From Streptosporangium canum (GTDB taxonomy: Bacteria; Actinomycetota; Actinomycetes; Streptosporangiales; Streptosporangiaceae), in NCBI RefSeq assembly GCF_900113865.1, contig NZ_FOQY01000008.1, positions 186,001 through 250,000 on the forward strand: a stretch of DNA of 64,000 nt, given 5' to 3'. Positions 9,415 through 17,757 of the stretch are shown piece by piece. The position numbers and the translations under genes were made by a program. The notes below the pieces were generated by a model, which saw nothing but the letters and a program-made list of their open reading frames with translations, made no database searches and was not told where the DNA came from. Each line of letters starts with the position of its first letter. Positions within the stretch are counted from its first letter, which is position 1.

Positions 9415-10152
9415 GTGATCACCAAACTCATCGTCCGGGGCATGCTCGCCGGACTGCTCGCCGGGCTGTTCGCGGCCGTTTTCGCCTACACCGTGGGCGA
9501 GCCGCGCATCGACCAGGCCATCGCGCTGGAGGAGGCGGCCGCAGCCGCCGCACCCCACTCCCACCAGGAGGCCGAACCCGCCGGCCACTCCCACGGGGAG
9601 GGGGAGGCGCCGGTCAGCAGGGACGGCCAGCGCTTCGGGCTCTTCCTCGCCCTCGGCCTGTACGGCGTGGCCGTCGGCGGGCTGTTCGCCCTCGCCTACG
9701 CCGCCGTGCGCGGGCGGGCCGGACCCCGATCGGAGCCGGTGCTCGCGATCACTCTCGCGGCCGCCGCGTTCACCGCGATCGTCCTCGTCCCCTTCCTGAA
9801 ATATCCCGCCAACCCGCCCGCCGTCGGCGACCCCGAGACGATCAACCAGCGCACCGTGCTGTACCTGGTAGCCGTGGTCATCGGGATCCTGGCCGTCGCC
9901 GCGGGCGCCGCCACCCACCGCTACGCCGCCCGGAGCGAGCCCTGGCTGCGCTGGACGGCCACGGGCGCCACGGTGCTCCTCCCGGTGGCGGCGGCCTGGA
10001 TCCTGCTGCCGGAGATCGACGAGGTGCCCCAGGGGTTCCCCGCCGGCCTGCTGTGGGACTTCCGGATCGCCTCCATCGGCACCCAGGCGGTCTTCTGGCT
10101 CGGCGTCGGCGCCCTGTTCGCCTTCGCCGCGCGCAGGCGCAGCCCGGTGTGA
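9415..10152 (+). CDS. cbtA: Cobalt transporter subunit CbtA
   Basis: The larger, polytopic subunit of CbtAB, 245 residues with about five to six membrane helices. The first (ITKLIVRGMLAGLLAGLFAA) is followed by an exposed His/Glu-rich loop (about 46-66, with HSHQEA and HSHGEGE) that is a likely cobalt ligand site, as in the family. A conserved PFLKYPANPPAVGDPETI stretch lies mid-protein. The start is GTG. The stop overlaps the start of the next gene (GTGA), so translation is coupled. Riboswitch control upstream and corrin genes downstream both support a role in cobalt supply. Confidence 0.92.
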   Translation: MITKLIVRGMLAGLLAGLFAAVFAYTVGEPRIDQAIALEEAAAAAAPHSHQEAEPAGHSHGEGEAPVSRDGQRFGLFLALGLYGVAVGGLFALAYAAVRGRAGPRSEPVLAITLAAAAFTAIVLVPFLKYPANPPAVGDPETINQRTVLYLVAVVIGILAVAAGAATHRYAARSEPWLRWTATGATVLLPVAAAWILLPEIDEVPQGFPAGLLWDFRIASIGTQAVFWLGVGALFAFAARRRSPV

Positions 10153-10712
10153 CGGCCCCCTCGGGGGTCACCCGCCTGCTGCTGGTCTGCCACGCCTCGA
10201 CCTCGGCCACGGCACGGGCCGCGTTCCCGGGCGACGAACCGCTCGACGGACGCGGCCTGCGCCAGGCCGCCGGTCTGGCCGCGCGGTTCGGCCAGGGCTC
10301 CGCGGCCTGCGCCGCCGAGCTGCGCTGCACCCAGACGGCCGCGGCGCTCGGCCTGCGGATCGACCCCGACCCGCTGCTGGCCGACTGCGACTACGGCAGG
10401 TGGGCCGGGAAGACGCTGGACGAGGTCGAGGCCGGCGAACCCGAGTCCCTTACCGCCTGGCTCACCGACCCCGCCGCCGCGCCCCACGGGGGGGAGTCGA
10501 TCGCCGGCCTGCTCGACCGGGTGGCCGGCTGGCTCTCCCGCCGGGCTCCCGGCCGGACCGTCGCCGTCACCCACCCTCCGTTCATCCGCGCCGCGGTCGT
10601 CCACGCCGTCGGCGCACCCGCCTCCGCCTTCTGGCGTGTCGACGTCGCGCCGCTGGCCCGCGTCGCGCTCACCGGGCGGAGCGGGCGCTGGCGGCTGAGC
10701 TATCCCGCATGA
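10149..10712 (+). CDS. Histidine phosphatase family protein (CobC/alpha-ribazole phosphatase-like)
   Basis: A phosphoglycerate-mutase-fold phosphatase of 187 residues, coupled on both sides: its GTG overlaps the cbtA stop and its TGA overlaps the next ATG. In the cobalamin pathway such proteins dephosphorylate alpha-ribazole phosphate or adenosylcobalamin phosphate, and context suggests that here. The fold is visible in LLLVCHASTSATARAAFPG, the LRCTQTAAALGL segment, DCDYGRWAG, GGES and the second catalytic His in VAVTHPPFIRA. The usual first motif R-H-G is replaced by C-H-A, so the first phosphate-binding Arg is missing. Activity or substrate may differ from classical CobC. Confidence 0.8.
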   Translation: MTAPSGVTRLLLVCHASTSATARAAFPGDEPLDGRGLRQAAGLAARFGQGSAACAAELRCTQTAAALGLRIDPDPLLADCDYGRWAGKTLDEVEAGEPESLTAWLTDPAAAPHGGESIAGLLDRVAGWLSRRAPGRTVAVTHPPFIRAAVVHAVGAPASAFWRVDVAPLARVALTGRSGRWRLSYPA

Positions 10713-12826
10713 CGACATCCAAGGAGATCTCGAAGGTGCGTGACCCGCGCTACCCCTTCACCGCGATCGTGGGATCGGAGGACCTGAAACTCGCGCTCAT
10801 CCTCAACGCCGTCTCCCCCCGCGTCGGCGGGGTGCTGGTCCGGGGCGAGAAGGGGACCGCCAAGTCCACGATCGTGCGGGCGCTGGCGGCGCTCCTGCCC
10901 GCCGTCGAGGTGGTGGATGGCTGCCGCTTCTCGTGCGACCCCGCCGCGCCGGACCCCGAGTGCCCGGACGGGCCGCACGAGGTCCGGACCGGGGCCGTCC
11001 GGCCCGCGCGCCTGGTCGAGCTGCCCGTCGGCGCCTCCGAGGACCGCCTGGCCGGCTCGCTCGACATCGAACGCGCCCTCACCGAGGGGGTGAAGGCCTT
11101 CGAACCCGGCCTCCTCGCGGCCGCGCACCGGGGCGTCCTGTACGTCGACGAGGTCAACCTGCTCCACGACCACCTGGTCGACCTGCTGCTCGACGCCGCC
11201 GCGCTCGGCACCTGCTACGTCGAGCGCGAGGGGGTGTCGGTACGGCACGCCGCCCGGTTCCTGCTGGTGGGCACCATGAACCCCGAGGAGGGGGAGCTGC
11301 GGCCGCAGCTCCTGGACCGGTTCGGGCTGACCGTGGAGGTCCGGGCGTCGCGGGAGCCGTCCCAGCGGGCGGAGGTGGTACGGCGGCGCCTGGCGTTCGA
11401 CGCCGAGCCGGCGGGGTTCGCCACCCGCTGGTCCGAGCGGGAGCGGGCACTGGCGGCGCGCATCGCCGAGGCGCGGGCCCGGGTGGCGAACGTGGTCCTG
11501 CCGGACTCCGCGCTCCGGCAGATCGCCACGGTCTGCGCGGCGTTCGAGGTGGACGGCCTCCGCGCCGACCTGGTCACCGCGAACGCGGCGATCGCCCACG
11601 CCGCCTGGCGGGGCCGTACCACCGTCACCGCCGACGACGTGCGCGAGGCGGCCAGGCTCGCCCTCCCGCACCGCCGCCGCCGGGACCCGTTCGACGCACC
11701 CGGCCTGGACGAGTCCAAGCTGGAGGACCTCCTCAGCCGGGTCCCCGACGAGCCCGACGACGACCCGGACCCCGACGCCCCGGACCCCGGCGGTCCCGGC
11801 GGGGGCGGTTGTGCCGAGGACGGCTCCGGCGGTGAAGCCCCCGGAGGGGACGGTTCCGGCGGGGACGGCTCCGGCGGGGAGGGGACCCGTCCCACACCCC
11901 CCGGCGCCGCGGACACAGGCGCCGCGCACGCGGGCCCCGGCGCCCCGTCGCCCGACGTCCCGTCGCCCGGGGCCGGGCCGGCCGCGGACCCGGCACGGGA
12001 GGCCGGCGCCACCCGTCGCGACCAGGCCTTCGACGCGGATCCGGCGCGGCCGGCCAGGCTGTTCACCGTCCCCGGGATCGGCGCCGGCGCCCCCGGGCGG
12101 AGGTCGAGGGCCAGGACCCCTCTGGGCCGGACCACCGGCGCCCGGACCCCCGAGGGCCGTCCCGCCTCCCTGCACCTGAAGGCGACCGTCGGCGCCGCGG
12201 CGCCGTACCAGCTCGGCCGCGGCAGGAGCGGCCCCGGCCTGCTGCTGCGGCGCGAGGACCTCAGAGAGGCCGTCCGCGAGGGCCGCGAGGGCAACCTGGT
12301 GCTGTTCGTCGTGGACGCGAGCGGATCCATGGCGGCCCGGCAGCGCATGCGCGCCGTCAAGGCGGCCGTGCTGGGCCTGCTGCTCGACGCCTACCAGCGC
12401 CGTGACAAGGTCGGGCTGGTCACCTTCCGCGGCACCCGCGCCGACCTGGTCCTGCCGCCCACCTCCTCCGTCGAGGCGGGCGCGGCCCGGCTGCGCGACC
12501 TGCCCACCGGCGGCCGCACCCCGCTCGCCGCGGGACTGCTCCGGGCCGCCGAGGTGCTGCGGGTGGAGCGCCTGCGCGACCCCGCCAGGCGTCCGCTGGT
12601 GGTCCTCGTCACCGACGGGCGGGCCACCTCCGGCACCGTCGAGGAGTCCCACCGCGCCGCGGGGCTGCTGGCCGGGGTGACGGGCGTGGTGGTGGACTGC
12701 GAGAACGGGCACGTCCGCCTCGGCCTGGCCCGTTCCCTGGCGGAACGGATGGGCGCCGAGACCGTGCGCCTCGACGACCTCGCCGACCTCGCCGGGATGA
12801 TCCGTGAGCGGCGGGCCGCCGCATGA
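10709..12826 (+). CDS. Magnesium/cobalt-chelatase-like AAA+/VWA fusion protein
   Basis: An ATP-driven partner of a chelatase that inserts Mg or Co into a tetrapyrrole. It fuses a ChlI-type AAA+ module (about 12-330; Walker A RGEKGTAKST, Walker B GVLYVDEVNLL, sensor LVGTMNPEEG), an acidic/Gly-Pro-rich linker (about 345-480), and a ChlD-type VWA domain with a complete MIDAS (VVDASGSM near 535). In actinobacterial B12 operons this protein is thought to work with the large subunit CobN, which is absent from the window. The ATG overlaps the previous stop. An in-frame GTG 27 bases on has AAGGAG 9 bases before it and may be the true start. Confidence 0.88.
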   Translation: MTTSKEISKVRDPRYPFTAIVGSEDLKLALILNAVSPRVGGVLVRGEKGTAKSTIVRALAALLPAVEVVDGCRFSCDPAAPDPECPDGPHEVRTGAVRPARLVELPVGASEDRLAGSLDIERALTEGVKAFEPGLLAAAHRGVLYVDEVNLLHDHLVDLLLDAAALGTCYVEREGVSVRHAARFLLVGTMNPEEGELRPQLLDRFGLTVEVRASREPSQRAEVVRRRLAFDAEPAGFATRWSERERALAARIAEARARVANVVLPDSALRQIATVCAAFEVDGLRADLVTANAAIAHAAWRGRTTVTADDVREAARLALPHRRRRDPFDAPGLDESKLEDLLSRVPDEPDDDPDPDAPDPGGPGGGGCAEDGSGGEAPGGDGSGGDGSGGEGTRPTPPGAADTGAAHAGPGAPSPDVPSPGAGPAADPAREAGATRRDQAFDADPARPARLFTVPGIGAGAPGRRSRARTPLGRTTGARTPEGRPASLHLKATVGAAAPYQLGRGRSGPGLLLRREDLREAVREGREGNLVLFVVDASGSMAARQRMRAVKAAVLGLLLDAYQRRDKVGLVTFRGTRADLVLPPTSSVEAGAARLRDLPTGGRTPLAAGLLRAAEVLRVERLRDPARRPLVVLVTDGRATSGTVEESHRAAGLLAGVTGVVVDCENGHVRLGLARSLAERMGAETVRLDDLADLAGMIRERRAAA

Positions 12827-12859
12827 CAGTGACCGCATGACAGCGAAAGGTGATTGACG

Positions 12860-13462
12860 ATGCCTCAGGGCAGACCGGTCAGCGTGCCCGAGGACGGCCT
12901 GACCACCCGGCAGCGCCGCACCCGGCCGCTGCTGATCGTGCACACCGGGCCCGGCAAGGGCAAGTCCACCGCCGCCTTCGGCCTGGCCCTGCGCGCCTGG
13001 AACCAGGGCTGGCCGATCGGGGTGTTCCAGTTCGTCAAGTCCGCCAAGTGGCGCATCGGCGAGGAACGCGCCCTGCGGGTGCTCGGAGACTCCGGCGAGG
13101 GGGGAACGGTCTCCTGGCACAAGATGGGGGAGGGCTGGTCCTGGATCCAGCGGCCGGGCAGCGAGGAGGATCACGCCGCCGACGCCCGTGAGGGCTGGGA
13201 GCAGATCAAACGCGACCTCGCCGCCGAGACCTTCCGCCTGTACGTGCTCGACGAGTTCACCTACCCGATGAAATGGGGCTGGATCGACGTCGACGAGGTG
13301 GTCGGCACCCTGGCCGGGCGTCCGGGCGGTCAGCACGTCGTGGTCACCGGCCGCGACGCCGACCCCCGCCTGCTCGCCGCCGCCGACCTGGTGACGGAGA
13401 TGGGCAAGGTCAAACACCCCATGGACGCCGGGCAGAAAGGCCAGAAGGGCATCGAATGGTAG
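12860..13462 (+). CDS. cobO: Cob(I)yrinic acid a,c-diamide adenosyltransferase CobO
   Basis: Transfers the 5'-deoxyadenosyl group of ATP to cobalt(I) of corrinoids; BtuR/CobO family, 200 residues. The P-loop is HTGPGKGKSTAAFG (GPGKGKST about 30-37). The family blocks QFVKSAKWRIGEERAL, WSWIQRP and YVLDEFTYPMKWGWID are all present, as is the C-terminal VTEMGKVKHPMDAGQKGQKG. The ATG at 12860 is preferred over an upstream TTG. Its stop overlaps the cobB start by 7 bases, a sign of coupled translation. Confidence 0.96.
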   Translation: MPQGRPVSVPEDGLTTRQRRTRPLLIVHTGPGKGKSTAAFGLALRAWNQGWPIGVFQFVKSAKWRIGEERALRVLGDSGEGGTVSWHKMGEGWSWIQRPGSEEDHAADAREGWEQIKRDLAAETFRLYVLDEFTYPMKWGWIDVDEVVGTLAGRPGGQHVVVTGRDADPRLLAAADLVTEMGKVKHPMDAGQKGQKGIEW

Positions 13463-14910
13463 CCCGCCTGGTAGTCGCCGCCCCGGCCTCGGGAGCCGGG
13501 AAGACCACCGTGGCGACCGGGCTGATGGCCGCCCTCACCCGCCGGGGGATGGCGGTCTCCCCGCACAAGGTGGGCCCCGACTACATCGATCCCGGCTACC
13601 ACGCCATGGCCACCGGCCGCCCCGGGCGTAACCTCGACCCGTGGCTGGTGGGCGAGGAACTCCTCGCGCCGCTGTTCCTGCACGGCGCGGCCGGGGCCGA
13701 CCTCGCCGTGGTCGAAGGGGTGATGGGCCTGTACGACGGGGCGGGCGCCAGCGAGTTCGCCTCCACCGCCCATGTCGCCAGGCTGCTCGACGCCCCCGTG
13801 GTCCTGGTCGTGGACGCGGCGAAGCAGAGCCGGTCGGTGGCCGCGCTCGTGCACGGGTTCGCCTCCTACGACACCCGGCTCAGGTTCGGCGGGGTGATCC
13901 TCAATCGGATCGGCTCCGCCCGGCACGAGGACATCTGCCGCGAGGCCCTCGCCGAGAGCGGCGTCCCGGTGCTGGGCGCGATCCGCCGCAGCGACGCCGT
14001 CGCCACCCCCTCCCGGCACCTGGGCCTCGTCCCCGCCGCCGAACGCCGGACGCGCGCCACCCGGGCCATGGACGCCGCCGCCGCCCTCGTCGAGGACTCC
14101 TGCGACCTGGAGGAGCTGGTACGGCTCGCACGCACGGCCCCGCCGCTGCGCGCCCGCCCGTGGACGCCCGGTCCGGCCACGGCCCTCACAGGCCCCGCGG
14201 CGGCCGGGTCCGGCGCGGCGGTCACGCGGACCGCGCCGGACCCGGAGAGCGCCCGGCCCCCCGGGGCCCCGGTGCGGATCGCGGTCGCGGGCGGTCAGGC
14301 GTTCACCTTCGGCTACGCCGAGCAGGCCGAGCTGCTGACGGCCGCCGGAGCGGAGGTCGTCGCCTTCGACCCGCTCACCGACGAGGCCCTGCCCGAAGGG
14401 ACGCGGGGGATCGTCGTCGGCGGCGGCTTCCCCGAGGTCCACGCGGCCGAGCTGTCCGCCAACGAGCCGCTGCGCGGGGAGGTCGCCGCCTTCGGCGGGC
14501 CGATCTCCGCCGAGTGCGCGGGCCTGCTGTATCTCGCCAGGGAGCTGGACGGCCGGCCGATGTGCGGGGTCCTGGACGTGGAGGCCGGGATGACCGGCTC
14601 GCTCACCCTCGGCTACCGGGACGCGGTGGCCGTCCGGGACTCGGCGCTGACCAGGGACGGCGAGCGGTATCGCGGGCACGAGTTCCACCGCACCGCCGTA
14701 CGGCCCGCGCCGGAGCGGCCCCTGTTCCGCTGGCGGGGCGGCGCCGACGGGTTCGCCGACGACCGGGTGGTCGCCTCCTACCTGCACCTGCACTGGGCCG
14801 GCAGCCCCCAGCTGGCCGCCCGGTTCGTGCGGGCGTGTCACCGGGTCCCCGCGACCCCCGTGCGCGGTTCCGCGCCCCCCGCGCCGGGGACGAGCCGGCC
14901 TACGAGGTGA
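13456..14910 (+). CDS. cobB: Cobyrinic acid a,c-diamide synthase CobB
   Basis: A glutamine-dependent amidotransferase that adds amide groups to the a and c side chains of (hydrogeno)byrinate, using ATP. 484 residues. The N-terminal ATP-grasping dethiobiotin-synthetase-like domain has APASGAGKTTVA and HKVGPDYIDPGYH. A Pro/Ala-rich linker (about 225-270) leads to a class I glutaminase-like domain with the nucleophile Cys about 354 (ISAECAGLLYL) and a late His in YLHLHWAG. It is the last gene of the B12 operon. Its 3' end overlaps the convergent kinase gene by 11 bp. Confidence 0.96.
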   Translation: MVARLVVAAPASGAGKTTVATGLMAALTRRGMAVSPHKVGPDYIDPGYHAMATGRPGRNLDPWLVGEELLAPLFLHGAAGADLAVVEGVMGLYDGAGASEFASTAHVARLLDAPVVLVVDAAKQSRSVAALVHGFASYDTRLRFGGVILNRIGSARHEDICREALAESGVPVLGAIRRSDAVATPSRHLGLVPAAERRTRATRAMDAAAALVEDSCDLEELVRLARTAPPLRARPWTPGPATALTGPAAAGSGAAVTRTAPDPESARPPGAPVRIAVAGGQAFTFGYAEQAELLTAAGAEVVAFDPLTDEALPEGTRGIVVGGGFPEVHAAELSANEPLRGEVAAFGGPISAECAGLLYLARELDGRPMCGVLDVEAGMTGSLTLGYRDAVAVRDSALTRDGERYRGHEFHRTAVRPAPERPLFRWRGGADGFADDRVVASYLHLHWAGSPQLAARFVRACHRVPATPVRGSAPPAPGTSRPTR

Positions 14911-15793
14911 AGGGCCCGGCGGCGGGGAAGCGCGCCGCCGGCAGCTGCGGCGGCGCCACCGCGACCCCCTCCAGCCGGAGGATCTCCGACAGCAGACGCG
15001 CCGCCTGGCCGGCGGGCATGCGGGCCGCCGGATCGCGCCGGAGCAGCCCTTCGAGGACCGTCCAGAGCGGCCCGGCCTTCGCCGGCGGATCCGGATTCCT
15101 GGTCATCGCCGTGCTCAGCACCGCCAGTGAGTCGGACTCGGGGTACGGCGAGCGCCCCTCCACCGCGAAATACAGGCACGCCCCGAACGACCACAGGTCG
15201 GCCGCCGGGGTGGCCGCCCTGCCCCGCAGCCGTTCCGGCGCCGTGTAGGCGGGCGCGCAGCCGATCGGCACGGTCGTCGACGCGCTCGCCTCCCCGCTCA
15301 GCGCCGCGATGCCGAAATCCGACAGCACCACCCGGTCGCCGGTCAGCAGGATGTTGCCCGGGTTGATGTCCCGGTGCAGCACGCCGGCGCCGTGCGCGTG
15401 CCGTAGCCCCGACAGCAGCTGGAAGCCGATCCAGGCCGCCCAGTGGACCGGCAGATGACCCAGGTGCCGCACCGTCTCCTTCAGCGTGAGGGCCTCCAGC
15501 AGCTCCATCACGATCCAGAGCCGGCCGCCCTCCTCCAGCAGGTCGTGCACGGAGACCACCGCCGGGTGGCTCAGCCGCCCGGCCGAGCGCGCCTCGCGCA
15601 GCGCCCGGCGGCGCGCCTCCTCCAGGTCCGCCCCGTGCTCCCGGAAGTACGGCTGAATTTCCTTGATCGCCACATTCCGGCGGAGCCGTGAATCGTGGGC
15701 GCGCCACATGATGCCCACGCCGTCCCGGCCCATCGGTGAAGTCAGCTGATAACGACCGCCCAGCAGGCGCGTCTTTCCCGTTCCCGTTCCCAT
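14900..15793 (-). CDS. Soluble serine/threonine protein kinase with HRDIN catalytic loop
   Basis: A Hanks-type kinase of 297 residues, essentially only the catalytic domain. The ATP-anchoring Lys is in VAIKEI (about 44). The catalytic loop is HRDINPGNILL (about 140-150) and the metal site SDFG (about 158-161), with an APE motif (APAYTAPERL). Two departures are clear: the glycine loop reads MGRDGVGIMW, lacking the usual G-x-G-x-x-G start, and the loop Lys of HRDxKPxN is Asn. It may be weakly active or a pseudokinase. There is no membrane helix or sensor domain. The start is ATG. The neighbouring kinase is a close relative, so duplication is likely. Substrates are unknown. Confidence 0.9.
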   Translation of the reverse strand: MGTGTGKTRLLGGRYQLTSPMGRDGVGIMWRAHDSRLRRNVAIKEIQPYFREHGADLEEARRRALREARSAGRLSHPAVVSVHDLLEEGGRLWIVMELLEALTLKETVRHLGHLPVHWAAWIGFQLLSGLRHAHGAGVLHRDINPGNILLTGDRVVLSDFGIAALSGEASASTTVPIGCAPAYTAPERLRGRAATPAADLWSFGACLYFAVEGRSPYPESDSLAVLSTAMTRNPDPPAKAGPLWTVLEGLLRRDPAARMPAGQAARLLSEILRLEGVAVAPPQLPAARFPAAGPFTS

Positions 15794-16020
15794 GAACCAC
15801 CCGTTGAAGTAGAAGCCGGGCCCCTCAGCTGATTCATATTTTCATCTGGAACGGTGCACCATGTCGCCGCGATACGTAATTGCGCATAACGATTGAGTAG
15901 CACGGATGTGGTGAAGTATTGATTTGACTTCTTAAACTCCGCACAACAATCGGACGGGCCGCCGGCGTGTCCGCGGCGCGGCGGGGACGGGCCGGATCGG
16001 GCCGTCCCCGCCGCGCCGGA

Positions 16021-16815
16021 TCAGGCCGCGCTGGAACAGCGGACACCGGCCAGCATGGCCGAGGTCTGCTCGGCGCTCAGCCGCGCCCTGGGGTCCTTGC
16101 GCAGCAGCCCGCGCAGGATCGGCTCCAGGGGGCCCGCCCGGCGCGGCGCGCGCGCCGGCTCCCGCAACGCCTCCACCAGGGCGGCCATCGAGGTGACCGT
16201 CCGGAACGGGGTCCGCCCCTCCACCGCCATGTAGAGGGTCGCCCCGAACGACCACATGTCCGCCTCGCGGGTGCCGCCCCGGCCGTGCAGGGCCTCCGGT
16301 GCGATGAACGCCGGCGTGCCCCGCATCGAGGTGCTCGCCGTCCCCTCCGGTGCGGCGAAGCCGAAGTCGGCCAGCACCACCCGGTCCCCGGTCAGCATGA
16401 TGTTGGCCGGTTTGATGTCGCGGTGGATCACCCCGCCGTCGTGCGCGTGCCGCAGCGCCTCCAGCAGCCGGCGTCCCATCGCGGCGACCAGGTCCGCCGG
16501 GAGCGGCCCCGCCTGCACCAGCGTGTCGTGCAGGGTCAGGGCCTCCAGGAACTCCATGACGATCCAGAGCCGTTCGGCCTCCTCGGCCAGGTTGTGCACC
16601 GTGACGATGCCCCGGTGGCTCAGCCGCGCCGCCATCCGGGCCTCGCGCACCACCCGCCGCCGCCGCTCGGCGGCCTCGGGGCCGGGAGGCAGGGCGATCT
16701 CCTTGAGCGCCACTTCCCGCTCCAGTAGCAGGTCGTAGGCACGCCAGACGACGCCGGTCGCTCCGCGGCCGACGGGGGAGGCGAGTTTGTACCGGCTGGC
16801 GACGATGGTGCTCAC
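16021..16815 (-). CDS. Soluble serine/threonine protein kinase
   Basis: A second minimal Hanks kinase, 264 residues, related to its downstream neighbour (shared LWIVMEFLEALTL-like hinge and LTGDRVVLxDFG). It keeps the full canonical set: glycine loop VGRGATGVVW, VALKEI Lys (about 38), HRDIKPANIML (about 131-141), ADFG (about 149-152) and an APE region (FIAPEAL). It has no transmembrane segment and no PASTA or other sensory domain. The C-terminus has a single Cys in VRCSSAA. 227 bp separate it from the other kinase. Its target is unknown; proximity to pup and the cobalamin genes is not evidence of a link. Confidence 0.92.
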   Translation of the reverse strand: MSTIVASRYKLASPVGRGATGVVWRAYDLLLEREVALKEIALPPGPEAAERRRRVVREARMAARLSHRGIVTVHNLAEEAERLWIVMEFLEALTLHDTLVQAGPLPADLVAAMGRRLLEALRHAHDGGVIHRDIKPANIMLTGDRVVLADFGFAAPEGTASTSMRGTPAFIAPEALHGRGGTREADMWSFGATLYMAVEGRTPFRTVTSMAALVEALREPARAPRRAGPLEPILRGLLRKDPRARLSAEQTSAMLAGVRCSSAA

Positions 16816-16914
16816 CGGTCAATGATCGCAGTTTCGCACCCCCTCGGCCTAACTGGAACGGTCCGGGCGTGTCAGAAAAGCTCTGAAATATGCGAATCTA
16901 CATAGTGAAGGCGG

Positions 16915-17319
16915 TCAGATGAGGCCGATGCCCAGCGTCAGCGTCCCGGCGCCCAGCGACACGCCGCCGAGGGCCACCAGCCAGATCAGCTTGTTCGGCT
17001 TGGTGTCCGAGGGGCGCACGACCGACAGGAAGAAGCCGATCGGCATGAGGATCGGCGCCGCCACGATCAGGGCGCGGGTCAGGGTCTTCAGGTCGCCGGA
17101 CAGGTCGGCCTGGTCGATGTAGACCATCGCGACCAGCGCGAAGAGCACCAGGATGCCCGCGTGGGCGTGCCCGGCCCGCCACAGGCCCCGCCGTACCGGG
17201 TTGTCCAGGTAGCCGGGGATGTCGCGCATGATGTGCGCGAGCAGGGAGAGCCCGCCGAAGGCGATGGTGGGCACGGTGATCAGGAGCACGCCGGCGGTGC
17301 TCAGCGATGACGGCGACAT
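16915..17319 (-). CDS. Four-helix integral membrane protein of unknown function
   Basis: A 134-residue protein with four predicted membrane helices: about 10-30 (GVLLITVPTIAFGGLSLL), 52-70 (HAGILVLFALVAMVYID), 82-102 (ALIVAAPILMPIGFFLSVV) and 112-133. A conserved-looking HAHAG motif lies at the start of helix 2. I do not recognise a characterised family. The ATG follows GAAGGG. The promoter directly upstream is embedded in a palindromic operator, so the gene is probably held off by a TetR- or MarR-like repressor not present nearby. Confidence 0.75.
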   Translation of the reverse strand: MSPSSLSTAGVLLITVPTIAFGGLSLLAHIMRDIPGYLDNPVRRGLWRAGHAHAGILVLFALVAMVYIDQADLSGDLKTLTRALIVAAPILMPIGFFLSVVRPSDTKPNKLIWLVALGGVSLGAGTLTLGIGLI

Positions 17320-17333
17320 GGGGGTCCCTTCAT

Positions 17334-17381
17334 TGGATAGTGACGCTAGCCAATTATTGGATAGAGGTGCTATCCAGTCAA
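17334..17381 (-). promoter_or_regulatory. Promoter overlapped by palindromic operator array
   Basis: On the minus strand, -35 TTGACT (17376-17381) and -10 AATAAT (17353-17358) have an exact 17-bp spacing upstream of the membrane-protein gene. The spacer and -10 are filled by half-sites of the form TGGATAG. One perfect inverted pair is TGGATAG-N5-CTATCCA (17358-17376). A second with one mismatch is TGGATAG-N5-CTAGCCA (17334-17352). The middle reads CTAGCCAATTATTGGATAG (17347-17365), itself nearly palindromic. A repressor bound here would exclude RNA polymerase. The regulator is not identified. Confidence 0.7.
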
Positions 17382-17547
17382 CTGGGAAGGATTTGCCTCA
17401 GGGAGAGGGAGAGGGTTCCCTTGCAGGCAGGACCTCGGGGGCGGCCTCGGCGGGCTCCCGCAAAGATCGCGGGACGATCCGCGCGCAATGTCCGCCGGTT
17501 CGGGGAAGATATGAAGCACAAGCGTCCCCCAAGCGGAGGTGCCACAG

Positions 17548-17757
17548 ATGGCGAGCAAGGACACCGGCGGCCAGAAGCACACCAGCCGGAGCGACAAGGA
17601 GGTGGAGGAGACCACCGCGGTGGACTCCTCCGACGTCCAGGAGCGCAACGAGAAGCTCTCGGACGACGTCGACGCGATCCTCGACGAGATCGACGAGGTG
17701 CTCGAGGAGAACGCCGAGGAGTTCGTGAGGAGCTACGTGCAAAAGGGCGGGCAGTAG
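17548..17757 (+). CDS. pup: Prokaryotic ubiquitin-like protein Pup
   Basis: The small, mostly disordered tag that PafA links to lysines of proteins destined for the proteasome. 69 residues. The N-terminus is polar and unstructured (MASKDTGGQKHTSR). The ARC-binding helix spans about 38-60 (LSDDVDAILDEIDEVLEE). The C-terminus is YVQKGGQ, ending Gly-Gly-Gln as in forms needing Dop deamidation. The ATG at 17548 has GGAGG 8 bases upstream; an in-frame GTG three codons earlier is less likely. Pup stands alone: dop ends 8.6 kb upstream and prcB begins 9.7 kb downstream, so it probably has its own promoter in the 228 bp after the divergent membrane-protein gene. Confidence 0.98.
   Translation: MASKDTGGQKHTSRSDKEVEETTAVDSSDVQERNEKLSDDVDAILDEIDEVLEENAEEFVRSYVQKGGQ

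Noticed and set aside
10700..13417. 905-residue antisense open frame across the chelatase and cobO genes
   Set aside because: Long antisense frames are normal in DNA with this GC content; the product has no motifs and the plus strand carries clear, conserved genes.
17539..17547. Three-codon longer Pup starting at GTG 17539
   Set aside because: That GTG lies within the GGAGGTG ribosome site itself; the ATG at 17548 has correct spacing.
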